Source of the DNA: Verrucomicrobiia bacterium
GTDB lineage: Bacteria > Verrucomicrobiota > Verrucomicrobiia > Verrucomicrobiales > DEV007
Length of the DNA stretch: 64,000 nucleotides
Direction: 5' to 3'
Assembly (NCBI GenBank): GCA_030425385.1
Contig: JAUIAH010000030.1
Coordinates: 33,877 to 97,876, forward strand
Shown here: one piece after another, positions 35,201 through 41,344 of the stretch
How positions within the stretch are numbered: the first letter of the stretch is position 1
Layout of the letters: every line of letters starts with the position of its first letter
Notes under the pieces: generated by a model
The model's database searches: none
What the model saw: only the letters and a program-made list of their open reading frames with translations
What the model was told of the DNA's origin: nothing
Made by a program: the position numbers and the translations under genes

Positions 35201-35308
35201 GACTGGAAGACGATTGCTAGTGGTGTCAGCGGCACTTACACGGATACCGATCCGGAGCGCATCAACGGCGAACGGCAGTTCTACCAAGCCGTCTTGAGGC
35301 AACCCTGA
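29273..35308 (+). CDS. Giant secreted subtilase with von Willebrand factor A domain
   Basis: A 2011-residue exported protein. A long N-terminal region with a hydrophobic core ('IALALALAVFGNFPAKA') acts as signal peptide. After a beta-rich prodomain-like region comes an S8 peptidase: Asp in GIHDGGVDEAHPDLN (about 407), His in FHGSHVAGIATG (about 439), Asn in TFSAGNAGG, and Ser in 'GGTSMASPVVAGLHALL' (about 625). A P-domain-like part and CARDB-like part follow, then a VWA domain with a MIDAS motif (IVMDRSGSMG, about 1059) and its later Thr (GGGTNIRGGL) and Asp (VFLSDGM). The rest is beta-sandwich modules of unknown type. The C-terminus (GRFYDIQFSDNM, then QFYQAVLRQP) resembles that of the cohesin-like protein. 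A strong terminator lies 75 bases downstream. Confidence 0.92.
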   Translation: MLMINRNPLDHKLDAHRPTLRRCRSRLIFAIHRIALALALAVFGNFPAKAQDTSQTSVALRISGEHSVAHYPFSVVTPGKIVAEIDWSGKSEKLQVKLLGRRRSDLADPTAPYAEVSGGSPLQLVYEVTPAEMARGTSWRLVIEDPTVTGDAAIKVNLTIPTDKELQAQFEKQKISLRSGDFLPTAKLQESFLNALPAEKNGGLHGLIVLQRAVSCEEIELLDRKGIQRQSFLNQRQSVGLVRQGVNLKDPQLARLVKWILPLEPEDKIDPDVLLGNFAKFELAQEGVPLGVNTALNPDGTLQLMVQFYPDTNPDVIRKLLGEFVETFSPKSDHLWEITLKQAALVPLAGQDAVEWIESGEMPLLLENSTTRATIGVNGVQNSTINSGANTISYGGLSGNNITVGIHDGGVDEAHPDLNVVRNESGGTVGNSCVAFHGSHVAGIATGSGVQSALTNDGAMANGGTAFQWRGMAPQASIVDWGNLVNAANTLDAIDNDSMDLVNHSTALQTDGNYSANNRLIDQLVRGGAVSGGTLVPRIPRTFSAGNAGGNFAQYGNQFGYFATTKQMKNAVVVGNWNASTNFLATGSSMGPAYDGRIMPDLVAPGSGIRSTNASSGYSICGGTSMASPVVAGLHALLLEGWETTYNVPLGMSLDSNPPLPSTLRAILIQTSTDIVNNNVRNATHVEVDSDSNPGNGNDGNGNPTATVGPDFATGWGLVNAQAAVDLLLDSRTVDGVPVPNQIVQDAVTQAEVNEYEFVVDAVGDVRITLAWDDVEAAAQSPATSPRLINDLDLELVDPDGNIFYPWQLGQTILDADGDPISDVNQTPGTDIQVQIPINPTVTPATTSDYVPADALTGAGAWVAGTGKDHLNNVEQVFIPAAQAGRWTARVIGFDIPTGAQDYSLVGMPYPDLPELVGSNEDKVGIGGFNVDITADWAVSNVGPVGSGSFEYEILLSTDFYLGGDVVLPIQSDSRPTNGQISARPSGSSLDVTTTFRITAAQASALLGIPAGSITVQDLIDNDVFILVHFDSDDDVVEHDETNIIPIQASRLVDVSIVMDRSGSMGSTVPVSNGSQTKLQQLKKAANLFIDLMRKNNGDRLGEISFATGVTTEFDEPGAIEQVTPLTSGSGSNLASAKAAVNNLTAGGGTNIRGGLQRGLDLLPAGSDRRKVIVFLSDGMKTSGGNPEDPAFLQQFVNQDVNVFSVGFGTEGASGNSGIDVDLLSSLSNTGPDGFFQVAENSTQLDKFFINALGGAIESELIVDPEGDIAPGGMVTVDAGFGTQDRAGTFILTWDDPQAKLALYLRSPSGLFIYAGNVANFGDKVSLTSEPGYAFYKVKPPLPAGPSSDHGGNWEMIIHNTGQRTTHYMANVLADSTINLSLATRPPFGASAFATGDMIDLNATFSRTGAAPFANAQLTVYPSVPVAGLGDMFSSKLINKDDLAKVPTTIGEERLSLLERLGMAFQNKYGHPPLSKQPGTPFSLDLADLGKDKAYFTGAFPTKTPGEYCFLLRAHAHDDQCDPVQREILRMVRVKPEVSSKLTCIDIIPRERRYKIVITPKDDLGHFIGPGHADAFEIKADGLDQAGPIVDNIDGSYCVEMTGSSGVVVICVAGVDLPPIKIEGDVPVPTDIVPPAGTNDVRTPILVTVGSGGGTIGVTGLLLVNGGLTVELPDINIDPKTGGLRAMVPAGLTPGSYQVKVVQDNKVGPPSEAIFKVIGKNVQFPDVVSAFGTGLDALLAATDNKEGLQILGDLLVKLRNIQPGDAFTEKEQAQAADEISKLLMQERGVVDKGEIVHLLDVFALARIDARDGSYGAVKTLPGTQVEVDVSHNVKMVFNHVHGEGESKVSLLSGPKGFREGPLGRIPAVFDITSTADFGDEGIMIEIEYEEGDYGDESALILAHRKGNLWTDITTGIDPEGNKIQGFTESLSEFAIMEILPNQEVGEIEGEANATTGIDITTPDGRFYDIQFSDNMTDWKTIASGVSGTYTDTDPERINGERQFYQAVLRQP

Positions 35309-35595
35309 TCCAATGCGCCACCATCACACGGGCGCGGTGATTCCAATCTCAGGCCCCGTATGATCCACCTATGACTGACCATGGATCTCGCTCGAATCCT
35401 CGATTCGAGCGAGATCCTTCTTTATCCGAGGGAACGCATTGGAGCGAGAAGCAATGTGAGTCGAACTGTCTAACACTCGGGCGACAGAGGATCCCCGTAT
35501 CCTCAATGCAAAGTGTTTTGACACAGGCGAAGCCAAGTTCACGCCCACGCCTAGGGGATGGGCATGGGCTGCCGCCCGTCTGGTCCGATGCCTTT
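35309..35595. other. Gene-poor interval after the giant subtilase gene
   Basis: Apart from the terminator hairpin at 35383-35417, I see no convincing gene here. Short open frames exist on both strands (35371-35892 plus, 35349-35603 minus), but they overlap each other and the hairpin, and their translations look compositionally random. Confidence 0.5.
35383..35417 (+). terminator. Strong hairpin terminator
   Basis: GGATCTCGCTCGAATC (35383-35398) and its perfect 16-base complement (35402-35417) flank a 3-base loop, followed by TTCTTT. The stem and short T-rich tail fit an intrinsic terminator for the 2011-residue protease gene ending at 35308. It also insulates the following hipBST promoter. 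Confidence 0.85.
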
Positions 35596-35615
35596 GTATT
35601 CATCTTAATGAATAC
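35596..35615. promoter_or_regulatory. HipB-type operator O1
   Basis: A perfect inverted repeat, GTATTCAT-CTTA-ATGAATAC. It shares the TATTCA-N6-TGAATA core with the second palindrome at 35656-35677 and lies just upstream of hipB. HipB proteins bind paired palindromes upstream of their own genes, so these are the probable autoregulatory sites. Confidence 0.75.
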
Positions 35616-35655
35616 TTGGAGCCAGTTTCACATTGAATTCGCAGAGAATCACCCT

Positions 35656-35677
35656 GATATTCATCCGAGTGAATATC
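35656..35677. promoter_or_regulatory. HipB-type operator O2, overlapping the hipB start
   Basis: The inverted repeat GATATTCA-TCCGAG-TGAATATC has the same TATTCA-N6-TGAATA core as O1. Centre-to-centre spacing from O1 is about 61 bases, close to six helical turns, so two HipB dimers could sit on one face of the DNA. It covers the GTG proposed as the hipB start, so binding would block expression directly. Confidence 0.75.
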
Positions 35678-35914
35678 GCGTCACAAGAACTAGGCCAACT
35701 GCTTCGAGATCGCCGTCGGCATCTTGGCATCAGCCAGATCGACTTCGCCAAGCTCGCAGGCGTTGCGGTGCACACGGTCAGCGACATCGAATCTGGCAAA
35801 GGCAACCCGACTCTCGAGGTCTTGCACAAGGTGCTCGATCCACTCGGGCTCGAACTTTCGGTGAAGCCTCGGGCGGTTCTCCCTGTGACTGAAACGATGG
35901 AGAGCACGTCATGA
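35669..35914 (+). CDS. hipB: HipB-type antitoxin, XRE helix-turn-helix
   Basis: An 81-residue DNA-binding protein from the GTG at 35669 (N-terminus VNIASQELGQLLRDRRR). The HTH is 'GISQIDFAKLAGVAVHTVSD', and 'GKGNPTLEVLHKVLDPLGLE' is the classic continuation of HipB antitoxins. A TTG at 35633 with GGAG 11 bases upstream would add 12 residues; the GTG form is closer to the family. Its stop overlaps the hipS start (ATGA). In three-gene hipBST modules HipB mainly serves as the DNA-binding partner and strengthens neutralisation by HipS. Two palindromic operators lie upstream. Confidence 0.9.
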   Translation: MNIASQELGQLLRDRRRHLGISQIDFAKLAGVAVHTVSDIESGKGNPTLEVLHKVLDPLGLELSVKPRAVLPVTETMESTS

Positions 35915-36258
35915 TCCGCGCCCATGTTTACAAGCGTGATCGTGTCGCGGGCGAACTCACACGACTCGAGGACGGGACATACCGTTTCGCCTATGACCAG
36001 GCCTATCTTGCCACCCCAGATGCGCAACCAGTCAGCCTAACACTGCCACTTCGTCCCGAACCCTATCTAGCCCCCGATCTCTTCCCGTTCTTCTACGGAC
36101 TTCTGTCCGAAGGATCTGCCAAAGACCTCCAGTGCCGCGCATTGAAGATCGATCCCGACGACGCCTTTACCCGACTGATCAAAACCTCACATAGCGACAC
36201 GATTGGCTCCGTGACGGTACGTGAGATCATCGACGATGAGGGGGTGCAAGATGCCTGA
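35911..36258 (+). CDS. hipS: HipS-like antitoxin (HipA N-subdomain-1 protein)
   Basis: A 115-residue protein corresponding to the isolated N-terminal subdomain of HipA ('VAGELTRLEDGTYRFAYDQA', 'PVSLTLPLRPEPYL', 'FPFFYGLLSEGSAKDLQCRA'). In the experimentally described HipBST system of enteropathogenic E. coli this small protein, not HipB, is the main antitoxin and blocks the kinase HipT. Here it is flanked by overlapping genes on both sides (4 bases with hipB, 8 bases with hipT), which argues against it being a frameshifted half of hipA. The overlap suggests coupled translation and fixed stoichiometry. Confidence 0.9.
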   Translation: MIRAHVYKRDRVAGELTRLEDGTYRFAYDQAYLATPDAQPVSLTLPLRPEPYLAPDLFPFFYGLLSEGSAKDLQCRALKIDPDDAFTRLIKTSHSDTIGSVTVREIIDDEGVQDA

Positions 36259-37261
36259 CAAAACCCCAAGCTTCATCCCAGCGGGACGATGTCTCTCGAC
36301 GCTACAGCCTACAAAGGAAGGCGTTCACTTCTCAGCCCCTGCAGTGCGCGAGCTTTGGGCCGGGCATCGTGTTCGCCCGATCTTGGATTTCCGAAAGGAA
36401 GACTTCCTCACCATCCAGCGAGAAACCGCAGGACGCATTTCGATATCGGGCGTGCAGGACAAGATCTCGCTTCGCCTTGATCGCAACAAGCTCGTACCGA
36501 CCGAAACCCGAGGTGACTACATTCTGAAGCCTATCCCACTCGCAAGCTTCCCGATGTTTACCCCTGACATCCCGGCGAACGAGCACCTTAGCATGCAGCT
36601 CGCCGGCCAGGTGTTTGGGATCAGGACTGCTGCCAACAGCTTGGTCTACTTCGCCGATGGCGAACTCGCCTACATCACCCGAAGGTTCGATCGCAACGAG
36701 GACGGCCTGCCGCTAGCACAAGAAGACTTCTGCCAGCTTTCCAAGCGCTCACCGGATACCGCAGGCGCCAACTACAAGTATGACTCGTCCTACGAAGAGG
36801 TGGGGCAGATCCTCAAACGCTTCAGCCCCTCCTACCGGATCGACGCCGAGAAACTCTTCCGCGTGATCGTGTTCAACTACGTCATTGGCAATGGCGACGC
36901 TCACCTGAAGAACTTCTCGCTGCTAGAAACCCCACTCGGGGATTTCTCCCTGTCTCCTGCCTACGATCTGCTCTCCACTAGCATTCATCTTCCCGATGAA
37001 ACACGGACTGCTCTCGACCTCTTCGATGGCGACTTCGAAACGGAGAGCCACCGAAGAAACGCCTACTACAAACGCCCGGACTTCATCGAACTGGCCAGCC
37101 GCTTCGGCGTCTCTGAAGAACGAGCGCTACAGGATCTCGAATTGTTTGATCAGCGGAAGGACGCCGTCGTCACCATGATCGAACGCTCCATGTTGAGCGA
37201 GAAGGCAAAGGAGGCATATCGAGCGCTTTACGAGGATCGCTGCCAAGCCATTCGGACATGA
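36251..37261 (+). CDS. hipT: HipT-like serine/threonine kinase toxin
   Basis: A 336-residue kinase of the small HipA type lacking the N-subdomain. The Gly-rich/regulatory loop reads 'GRISISGVQDKISL' with a Ser-Ile-Ser motif at residues 64-66, the arrangement characteristic of HipT. The catalytic loop is 'VIGNGDAHLKNF' (Asp216, Asn221) and the metal-binding Asp is in 'LSPAYDLLST' (Asp239). In E. coli, HipT phosphorylates tryptophanyl-tRNA synthetase and stops growth; the target here is unknown. The open frame extends upstream, but the ATG at 36251, within the 3' end of hipS, fits best. It is the last gene of the module and is followed about 200 bases later by a terminator. Confidence 0.93.
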   Translation: MPDKTPSFIPAGRCLSTLQPTKEGVHFSAPAVRELWAGHRVRPILDFRKEDFLTIQRETAGRISISGVQDKISLRLDRNKLVPTETRGDYILKPIPLASFPMFTPDIPANEHLSMQLAGQVFGIRTAANSLVYFADGELAYITRRFDRNEDGLPLAQEDFCQLSKRSPDTAGANYKYDSSYEEVGQILKRFSPSYRIDAEKLFRVIVFNYVIGNGDAHLKNFSLLETPLGDFSLSPAYDLLSTSIHLPDETRTALDLFDGDFETESHRRNAYYKRPDFIELASRFGVSEERALQDLELFDQRKDAVVTMIERSMLSEKAKEAYRALYEDRCQAIRT

Positions 37262-37455
37262 GTGACAGCAATTCGTTGACATTACGGCACCTGGAAGGCA
37301 CGTTCGCGACGTGAAGATGAACAGCATCCAGCTCCAAGCTTTGGCAGCGGGTATTCGGAATCCCGAATGCCAGGATGCAATTGCATGCGATACCGATGGC
37401 CGTAACGAGGTCGTCACGTAATCACGAAACGTTCATTATTCGCTGATTCCGCCGA

Positions 37456-37486
37456 CCTCGTCCTCCGCATGGAGACGGGGTTTTTT
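37456..37486 (+). terminator. Rho-independent terminator after hipBST
   Basis: CCTCGTCCTCC and GGAGACGGGG pair around GCAT with one G-U pair and one bulge, followed by TTTTTT. It separates the hipBST module from the ATP-grasp operon. The stretch 37262-37455 before it holds no gene that I can support; it has one small inverted repeat, ATTCGG-AATC-CCGAAT. Confidence 0.85.
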
Positions 37487-37514
37487 AATGCCCAAATGCC
37501 TAACCACGCACGCC

Positions 37515-38348
37515 ATGAGCACACCGACACCATCAACCAGCACCTTGATTCTGCCGCCGCGATTCACGGATGATTCCATCGTGCTGTGGCGGCATGCCAT
37601 GCGCTCGGGGCGCCGAGTCGAACGTCTAGCAAGCTGGCGTTTGCCAGAGTCTCTGTATCAACTTGAAGGAAACATCTGCGTCTACGGTGAACCCTTGTTC
37701 ACCGGGCACGTGGCGAGCAGTCTTGGGCTAACACTGTTAGAGCCCAAGCTCGATTGGCTGACGACACTCCCGGAGACCTATGTGCAGCGTTCCATTCATG
37801 CCATGACCATGGGAGAAGCTCGCGCATGGAAAGAGCGCGCCTTCTTCAAGCCTGCGGATGACAAATCGTTCGACGCCAAGGTTTACGAGAACGGCACTGC
37901 CCTCCCTGAGTCTGCAGACTTTCCTGACGACCTCCCGACGCTCATCTCCGAGCCCGTCGAGTGGCGTAGTGAGTTTCGCTGCTTTGTGAGGGAGCGGCGC
38001 GTGGAGGCTATCAGCCCTTACTGTCGCCATGGAGAAATCTGCAAAGAGGAGGACGGCGACTATCCCTTTCTTAACGAAGAAGAAGGAGCTGCCGCTTTGG
38101 AGTTTGCGGAAACGCTCCTGAGCGATCAAACCGTCGAACTCTCACCGGCCGTCGTCGTCGACATCGGCGAAATCGAGGGGCGCGGCTGGGCTGTGATCGA
38201 ATCGAATCCCGCTTGGGCTTCGGGCCTCTACGCTAGCGATCCAGACGGCGCGCTTCGCGTCATTGAACGTGCATGTGTGCGAAGCACTCAATTAACCAAG
38301 GACGACACTCCAGGCGCTTGGCGCAAGCCACGGGCCGCAACTGACTAA
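37515..38348 (+). CDS. ATP-grasp ligase-like protein 1 (DUF4343/R2K-type)
   Basis: A 277-residue protein with a divergent ATP-grasp core. A nucleotide-binding lysine strand (AFFKPADDKSFDAKVY) is followed by 'LISEPVEWRSEFRCFVRERR' and by the metal-binding segment 'AVVVDIGEIEGRGWAVIESN' with its acidic and Asn residues. The pattern resembles the DUF4343 proteins of the R2K/CDC123-like clade, predicted in the literature to modify proteins or peptides by ATP-dependent ligation. The ATG at 37515 is preferred over the upstream frame start. It is the first gene of a four-gene operon with a second ATP-grasp protein, a crystallin-J1-like protein and a HEAT protein. The substrate is unknown. Confidence 0.8.
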   Translation: MSTPTPSTSTLILPPRFTDDSIVLWRHAMRSGRRVERLASWRLPESLYQLEGNICVYGEPLFTGHVASSLGLTLLEPKLDWLTTLPETYVQRSIHAMTMGEARAWKERAFFKPADDKSFDAKVYENGTALPESADFPDDLPTLISEPVEWRSEFRCFVRERRVEAISPYCRHGEICKEEDGDYPFLNEEEGAAALEFAETLLSDQTVELSPAVVVDIGEIEGRGWAVIESNPAWASGLYASDPDGALRVIERACVRSTQLTKDDTPGAWRKPRAATD

Positions 38349-38362
38349 CAACAATCGAACCC

Positions 38363-38719
38363 ATGAAGACTCAGACCTTATACCGACCGACCGGCGAGAA
38401 CGAGCTTGCTCTCGTGGAATCGTCCGGCTTCAAGCGATGGCCGCCACGCTTGCCGGAACAGCCAATCTTCTATCCCGTCACCAACGAAGCCTACGCAACT
38501 GAGATCGCCCGGCAATGGAACGCCAGGGACGGCGACACGGGCTTCGTCACCCGCTTCGAGATGGACGCGGACTACCTGTCTCAGTTCGAGATCCAGTGTG
38601 TCGGTGCGGCGCACCACACAGAATATTGGATCCCGGCCGAGGACTTGGAAACGTTCAACGATCACATCGTAGGCGAGATTCAAGTCGTGGCTAAGTTCCG
38701 CGAAGGCAAGAAAGTCTAG
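38363..38719 (+). CDS. ADP-ribosylation/crystallin-J1-like small protein
   Basis: A 118-residue soluble protein beginning MKTQTLYRPTGENELALVE, with 'GFKRWPPRLPEQPIFYPVTN', 'GFVTRFEMDADYLSQF' and 'YWIPAEDLETFNDHIVGEI'. This matches a widespread family that databases label 'ADP-ribosylation/crystallin J1', although the label rests on weak homology and no activity is established. It starts 14 bases after the first ATP-grasp gene and ends 4 bases before the second. Its placement between two ligase-like genes suggests a shared process, perhaps substrate recognition. Confidence 0.8.
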   Translation: MKTQTLYRPTGENELALVESSGFKRWPPRLPEQPIFYPVTNEAYATEIARQWNARDGDTGFVTRFEMDADYLSQFEIQCVGAAHHTEYWIPAEDLETFNDHIVGEIQVVAKFREGKKV

Positions 38720-38723
38720 AACG

Positions 38724-39581
38724 ATGCTAGAAGGCCATCATTACTTCACGATCGACGACGAGTTAGGCTTCTTGGAGAAGCGGACAGGCGTCGCCGTGTA
38801 CGATTTCGCCTTTGAACAATTCTTCTCGTGTAAACATCCGTTGGAACCCGCTGCCATACCCACGGTCGCAAGGGTTGGCGCCCCCAAAGACTATGCGGAA
38901 TGGCACTCGATCCTGAATGAACTCGGCATCACGCTGATCCATACGCCCGAAGAGCAGCTTCGCTGCACTACCCTTGCGAAGTGGTACCCGCTGATCAAGG
39001 AACTGACGCCTCGAAGCGAGCTATTCGAGAACTTTCCTAGCATTGCGACGATCGAAGCGTGTTTCGACTACCCATTCTTCATGAAGGGATCCCGTCAGAC
39101 CAATCGTCACCAAGCGGCGCTGTCCGTGATTCGCGATCGAGCCCAGCTAGAGAACGCGTTGGCCGTGTATCGCTCTGACCCCGTCCTGCATTGGCAGGAG
39201 GTCGTGTGTCGGGAACTCATGTCGTTGCGACCGATCACCGGAGGTGTTGAAGGCAAGGTGCCCGCTTCGTTCGAATTTCGCACCTTCTGGTGGCATGGAG
39301 AATTCGTCGGCGCAGGTCCCTATTGGTTTGAAGCCGATCCTTACGATTGGAACGAAACCGAACAACAGGAAGCTCTCGAGATCGCCAAGATTGCTGCGCA
39401 CAAGATTGCTTGCCCCTTCGTTGCCATCGACGTCGCCCAGTGTGAAGACGGGCGCTGGATCGTGATCGAGTGCAATGACGGACAAGAGAGCGGCTACGCA
39501 GGCGCAAGTCCATCAGCTCTCTGGCAGAATGTCCTAGCCGCCGCCCGCCGCAGGACAGAACCACCCGATTTCTCCCGATGA
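38724..39581 (+). CDS. ATP-grasp ligase-like protein 2 (DUF4343/R2K-type)
   Basis: A 285-residue ATP-grasp-like protein, paralogous in layout to the first but clearly diverged. Key segments are 'YPFFMKGSRQTNRHQAALSV' (nucleotide-binding lysine), 'EVVCRELMSLRPITG' with 'FEFRTFWWHGEFVGAGPYW', and 'FVAIDVAQCEDGRWIVIECN' with the terminal acidic/Asn metal ligands followed by DGQESGYAGAS. All expected motif positions are occupied, so it may be active. Its stop overlaps the start of the HEAT gene (ATGA). A ligase that attaches an amino acid or peptide to a protein, or an RNA-repair role, are both possible from the family. Confidence 0.82.
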   Translation: MLEGHHYFTIDDELGFLEKRTGVAVYDFAFEQFFSCKHPLEPAAIPTVARVGAPKDYAEWHSILNELGITLIHTPEEQLRCTTLAKWYPLIKELTPRSELFENFPSIATIEACFDYPFFMKGSRQTNRHQAALSVIRDRAQLENALAVYRSDPVLHWQEVVCRELMSLRPITGGVEGKVPASFEFRTFWWHGEFVGAGPYWFEADPYDWNETEQQEALEIAKIAAHKIACPFVAIDVAQCEDGRWIVIECNDGQESGYAGASPSALWQNVLAAARRRTEPPDFSR

Positions 39582-41215
39582 AACTCAAAGAAGCATCACT
39601 GCAGCTCTGCCAGGCACTCGCTGCCAGCTACCGCCAGAAGGGAACGCTGTTAGAGCAGGACCCAGCTCTGTCATTGTTGCAATCCGCGGCAACTTGCGAA
39701 GACTTCGCCGTCACTGCAGCGGTGTGCCCGTTTGCGTTCTCAACCGATGGCAAGCGCCGAAGGCTTGCCTTGGAGGCTCTGAATCAGCTTCCTCCCATCA
39801 CCAACGACCAACTGGCACGCTTTGACGCATGGTTCCGAGAGGAGTGTTCTCAATGGTTCTATCCGCAACGCTTCCACCGTCATTCGACTTGGTATTCCCT
39901 GGAACCCAAGCGCTTGTCTGACCTCCTCCGGGAGTGCGGTGAGCAGGCGCATCGCCCCATCCTACTCTGCATTTGTCATCCCAACGGCCATGTTCGGCAG
40001 CACGCGCTCAATCTGTGCGCTGCCGCAAACATCACTGGCGCTGTTCCGTATGGCCTCGTCCGCTTGAACGATTGGGTAGCTCCCGTACGTGAAGCGGCCG
40101 CCAGAGCGATCAACCATTGGTTGGCCAGTTCGGAATCGCCCAATCTGCTCCCCGTGCTGCCGCTCGTTTCAAGACTCTCACATTGTTATCGCGCGGATCA
40201 CAGCAAGATCCTGCGCACGATGGCGGACTACTTGCAACGCGGAGCCTCACAAGAACAGCTGTTGGCGGGGATGCAGGATCCCGTCGTAAGCGTCCGTTCC
40301 ATTTGCTACGGAATGGCCATGGAGGAACGAGCGCCGGAGGAGCTTCAGCGCCAAGCCATCGAGATTGGGCTCAATGACCCTCTCGCACACCTTCGAATGC
40401 GTGCCGCCAAGCATGCCGTGCAAATGAGTTTGGATTATTCGGAGCAGATGCTGGCCGATCGCTTCATGCCCATTCGACGGCTAGGAATGGAACAGCGCGT
40501 CAAAGCGCGCACCAGCGATCATCGGCAACTGCTAGAACAAAGCCTCGATGACCCACATCGATCCATGCGGGAGTTCAGTCGATACTGGCTCAAGGAACTC
40601 AACTATCTTGAGGACTTCGCTAGTCACTACCGCCAAGGTCTCCAAGATCCCACCAAGCGAAACCGGATCGCCATCTTGGGTCTTGGCGAGACTGGAGAGG
40701 CGAGTGATTGCGCACTCATTGAACCGTTCCTAGGGCATTCTGCGGTGCGCCATCGAGAAGCCGCAATTCGTAGCCTCAGCGCCTTGAACTTCGGTGACTA
40801 CCGCGAATCAATCATCCAAGCCGTTCGAGACCCTTCAGCCCGAGTAAGCCGCGCAGCGACCTACGCCATCCTGGCGAGCCAAGTTCGGCTTGGAGCCGAC
40901 GAAACGACGCCATTGCTGGCCCCTGAAGAATCCGATCACACTCGTCTTCACGCTCTGCGCTTGATCGGCCGGCTCGGCAAATGGGAAAAGATCCAGTGCC
41001 TCCTCGAGGCCATCAAGAATTCTGACAGGGACAGCAACACGCCGCACCGACTCATTGATGGAACTCGGCAGTGGCTCTATCGCTACAACGATAGCTTTGC
41101 TCAGCCGTCTTCAGCAAGGCTTAAGAAGGTTAACCAGCTTTTCGAATCCACGAAATCCGATCTCCCTGAGGGTCTAAGGATTGAGCTTGCATCGTTGATA
41201 GAGTCAGTCGGATGA
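39578..41215 (+). CDS. HEAT-repeat protein
   Basis: A 545-residue all-helical protein made of about ten degenerate HEAT/armadillo repeats, for example 'RLNDWVAPVREAAARAINHW', 'QDPVVSVRSICYGMAMEERA', 'LNDPLAHLRMRAAKHAVQMS' and 'VRDPSARVSRAATYAILASQ'. There is no signal peptide or catalytic motif. HEAT solenoids usually bind other proteins or nucleic acids. It is translationally coupled to the second ATP-grasp gene by a 4-base overlap and is the last gene of the operon, so it may present the target to the ligases. A hairpin at 41295-41344 lies 80 bases after the stop. Confidence 0.88.
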   Translation: MKLKEASLQLCQALAASYRQKGTLLEQDPALSLLQSAATCEDFAVTAAVCPFAFSTDGKRRRLALEALNQLPPITNDQLARFDAWFREECSQWFYPQRFHRHSTWYSLEPKRLSDLLRECGEQAHRPILLCICHPNGHVRQHALNLCAAANITGAVPYGLVRLNDWVAPVREAAARAINHWLASSESPNLLPVLPLVSRLSHCYRADHSKILRTMADYLQRGASQEQLLAGMQDPVVSVRSICYGMAMEERAPEELQRQAIEIGLNDPLAHLRMRAAKHAVQMSLDYSEQMLADRFMPIRRLGMEQRVKARTSDHRQLLEQSLDDPHRSMREFSRYWLKELNYLEDFASHYRQGLQDPTKRNRIAILGLGETGEASDCALIEPFLGHSAVRHREAAIRSLSALNFGDYRESIIQAVRDPSARVSRAATYAILASQVRLGADETTPLLAPEESDHTRLHALRLIGRLGKWEKIQCLLEAIKNSDRDSNTPHRLIDGTRQWLYRYNDSFAQPSSARLKKVNQLFESTKSDLPEGLRIELASLIESVG

Positions 41216-41294
41216 TTTCCCCATCGATGTTGCAGGTCGTTTGGCTCAGCAGGTGCCTGCGTAATTGCGGTGGATGCATTAACCGAGATCGAGA

Positions 41295-41344
41295 GCGCCC
41301 AGCCATTTGGACGAAATGGCCGGAGGGCCGGAAATGGCTGGCGC
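41295..41344. repeat. Hairpin downstream of the ATP-grasp/HEAT operon
   Basis: GCGCCCAGCCATTT (41295-41308) and AAATGGCTGGCGC (41332-41344) pair over 13 bp with one bulged C, around a 23-base loop that itself contains another AAATGGCC. There is no T-tract, so it may act as a 3'-end structure rather than an intrinsic terminator. Confidence 0.5.

Noticed and set aside
35383..35417. Recombination site of the hipBST module
   Set aside because: The perfect stem with a 3-base loop and a T-rich tail is better explained as a terminator of the preceding gene, and no flanking direct repeats are seen.
35371..35892. 173-codon frame before hipB
   Set aside because: It runs through the terminator hairpin and both hipB operators and into hipB in another frame; the translation has no family features.
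35911..37261. hipA gene broken into two frames by a frameshift
   Set aside because: Both parts have their own starts with overlapping junctions, the split lies exactly at the N-subdomain boundary, and the kinase has the Ser-Ile-Ser motif of HipT. This is the normal HipBST layout.
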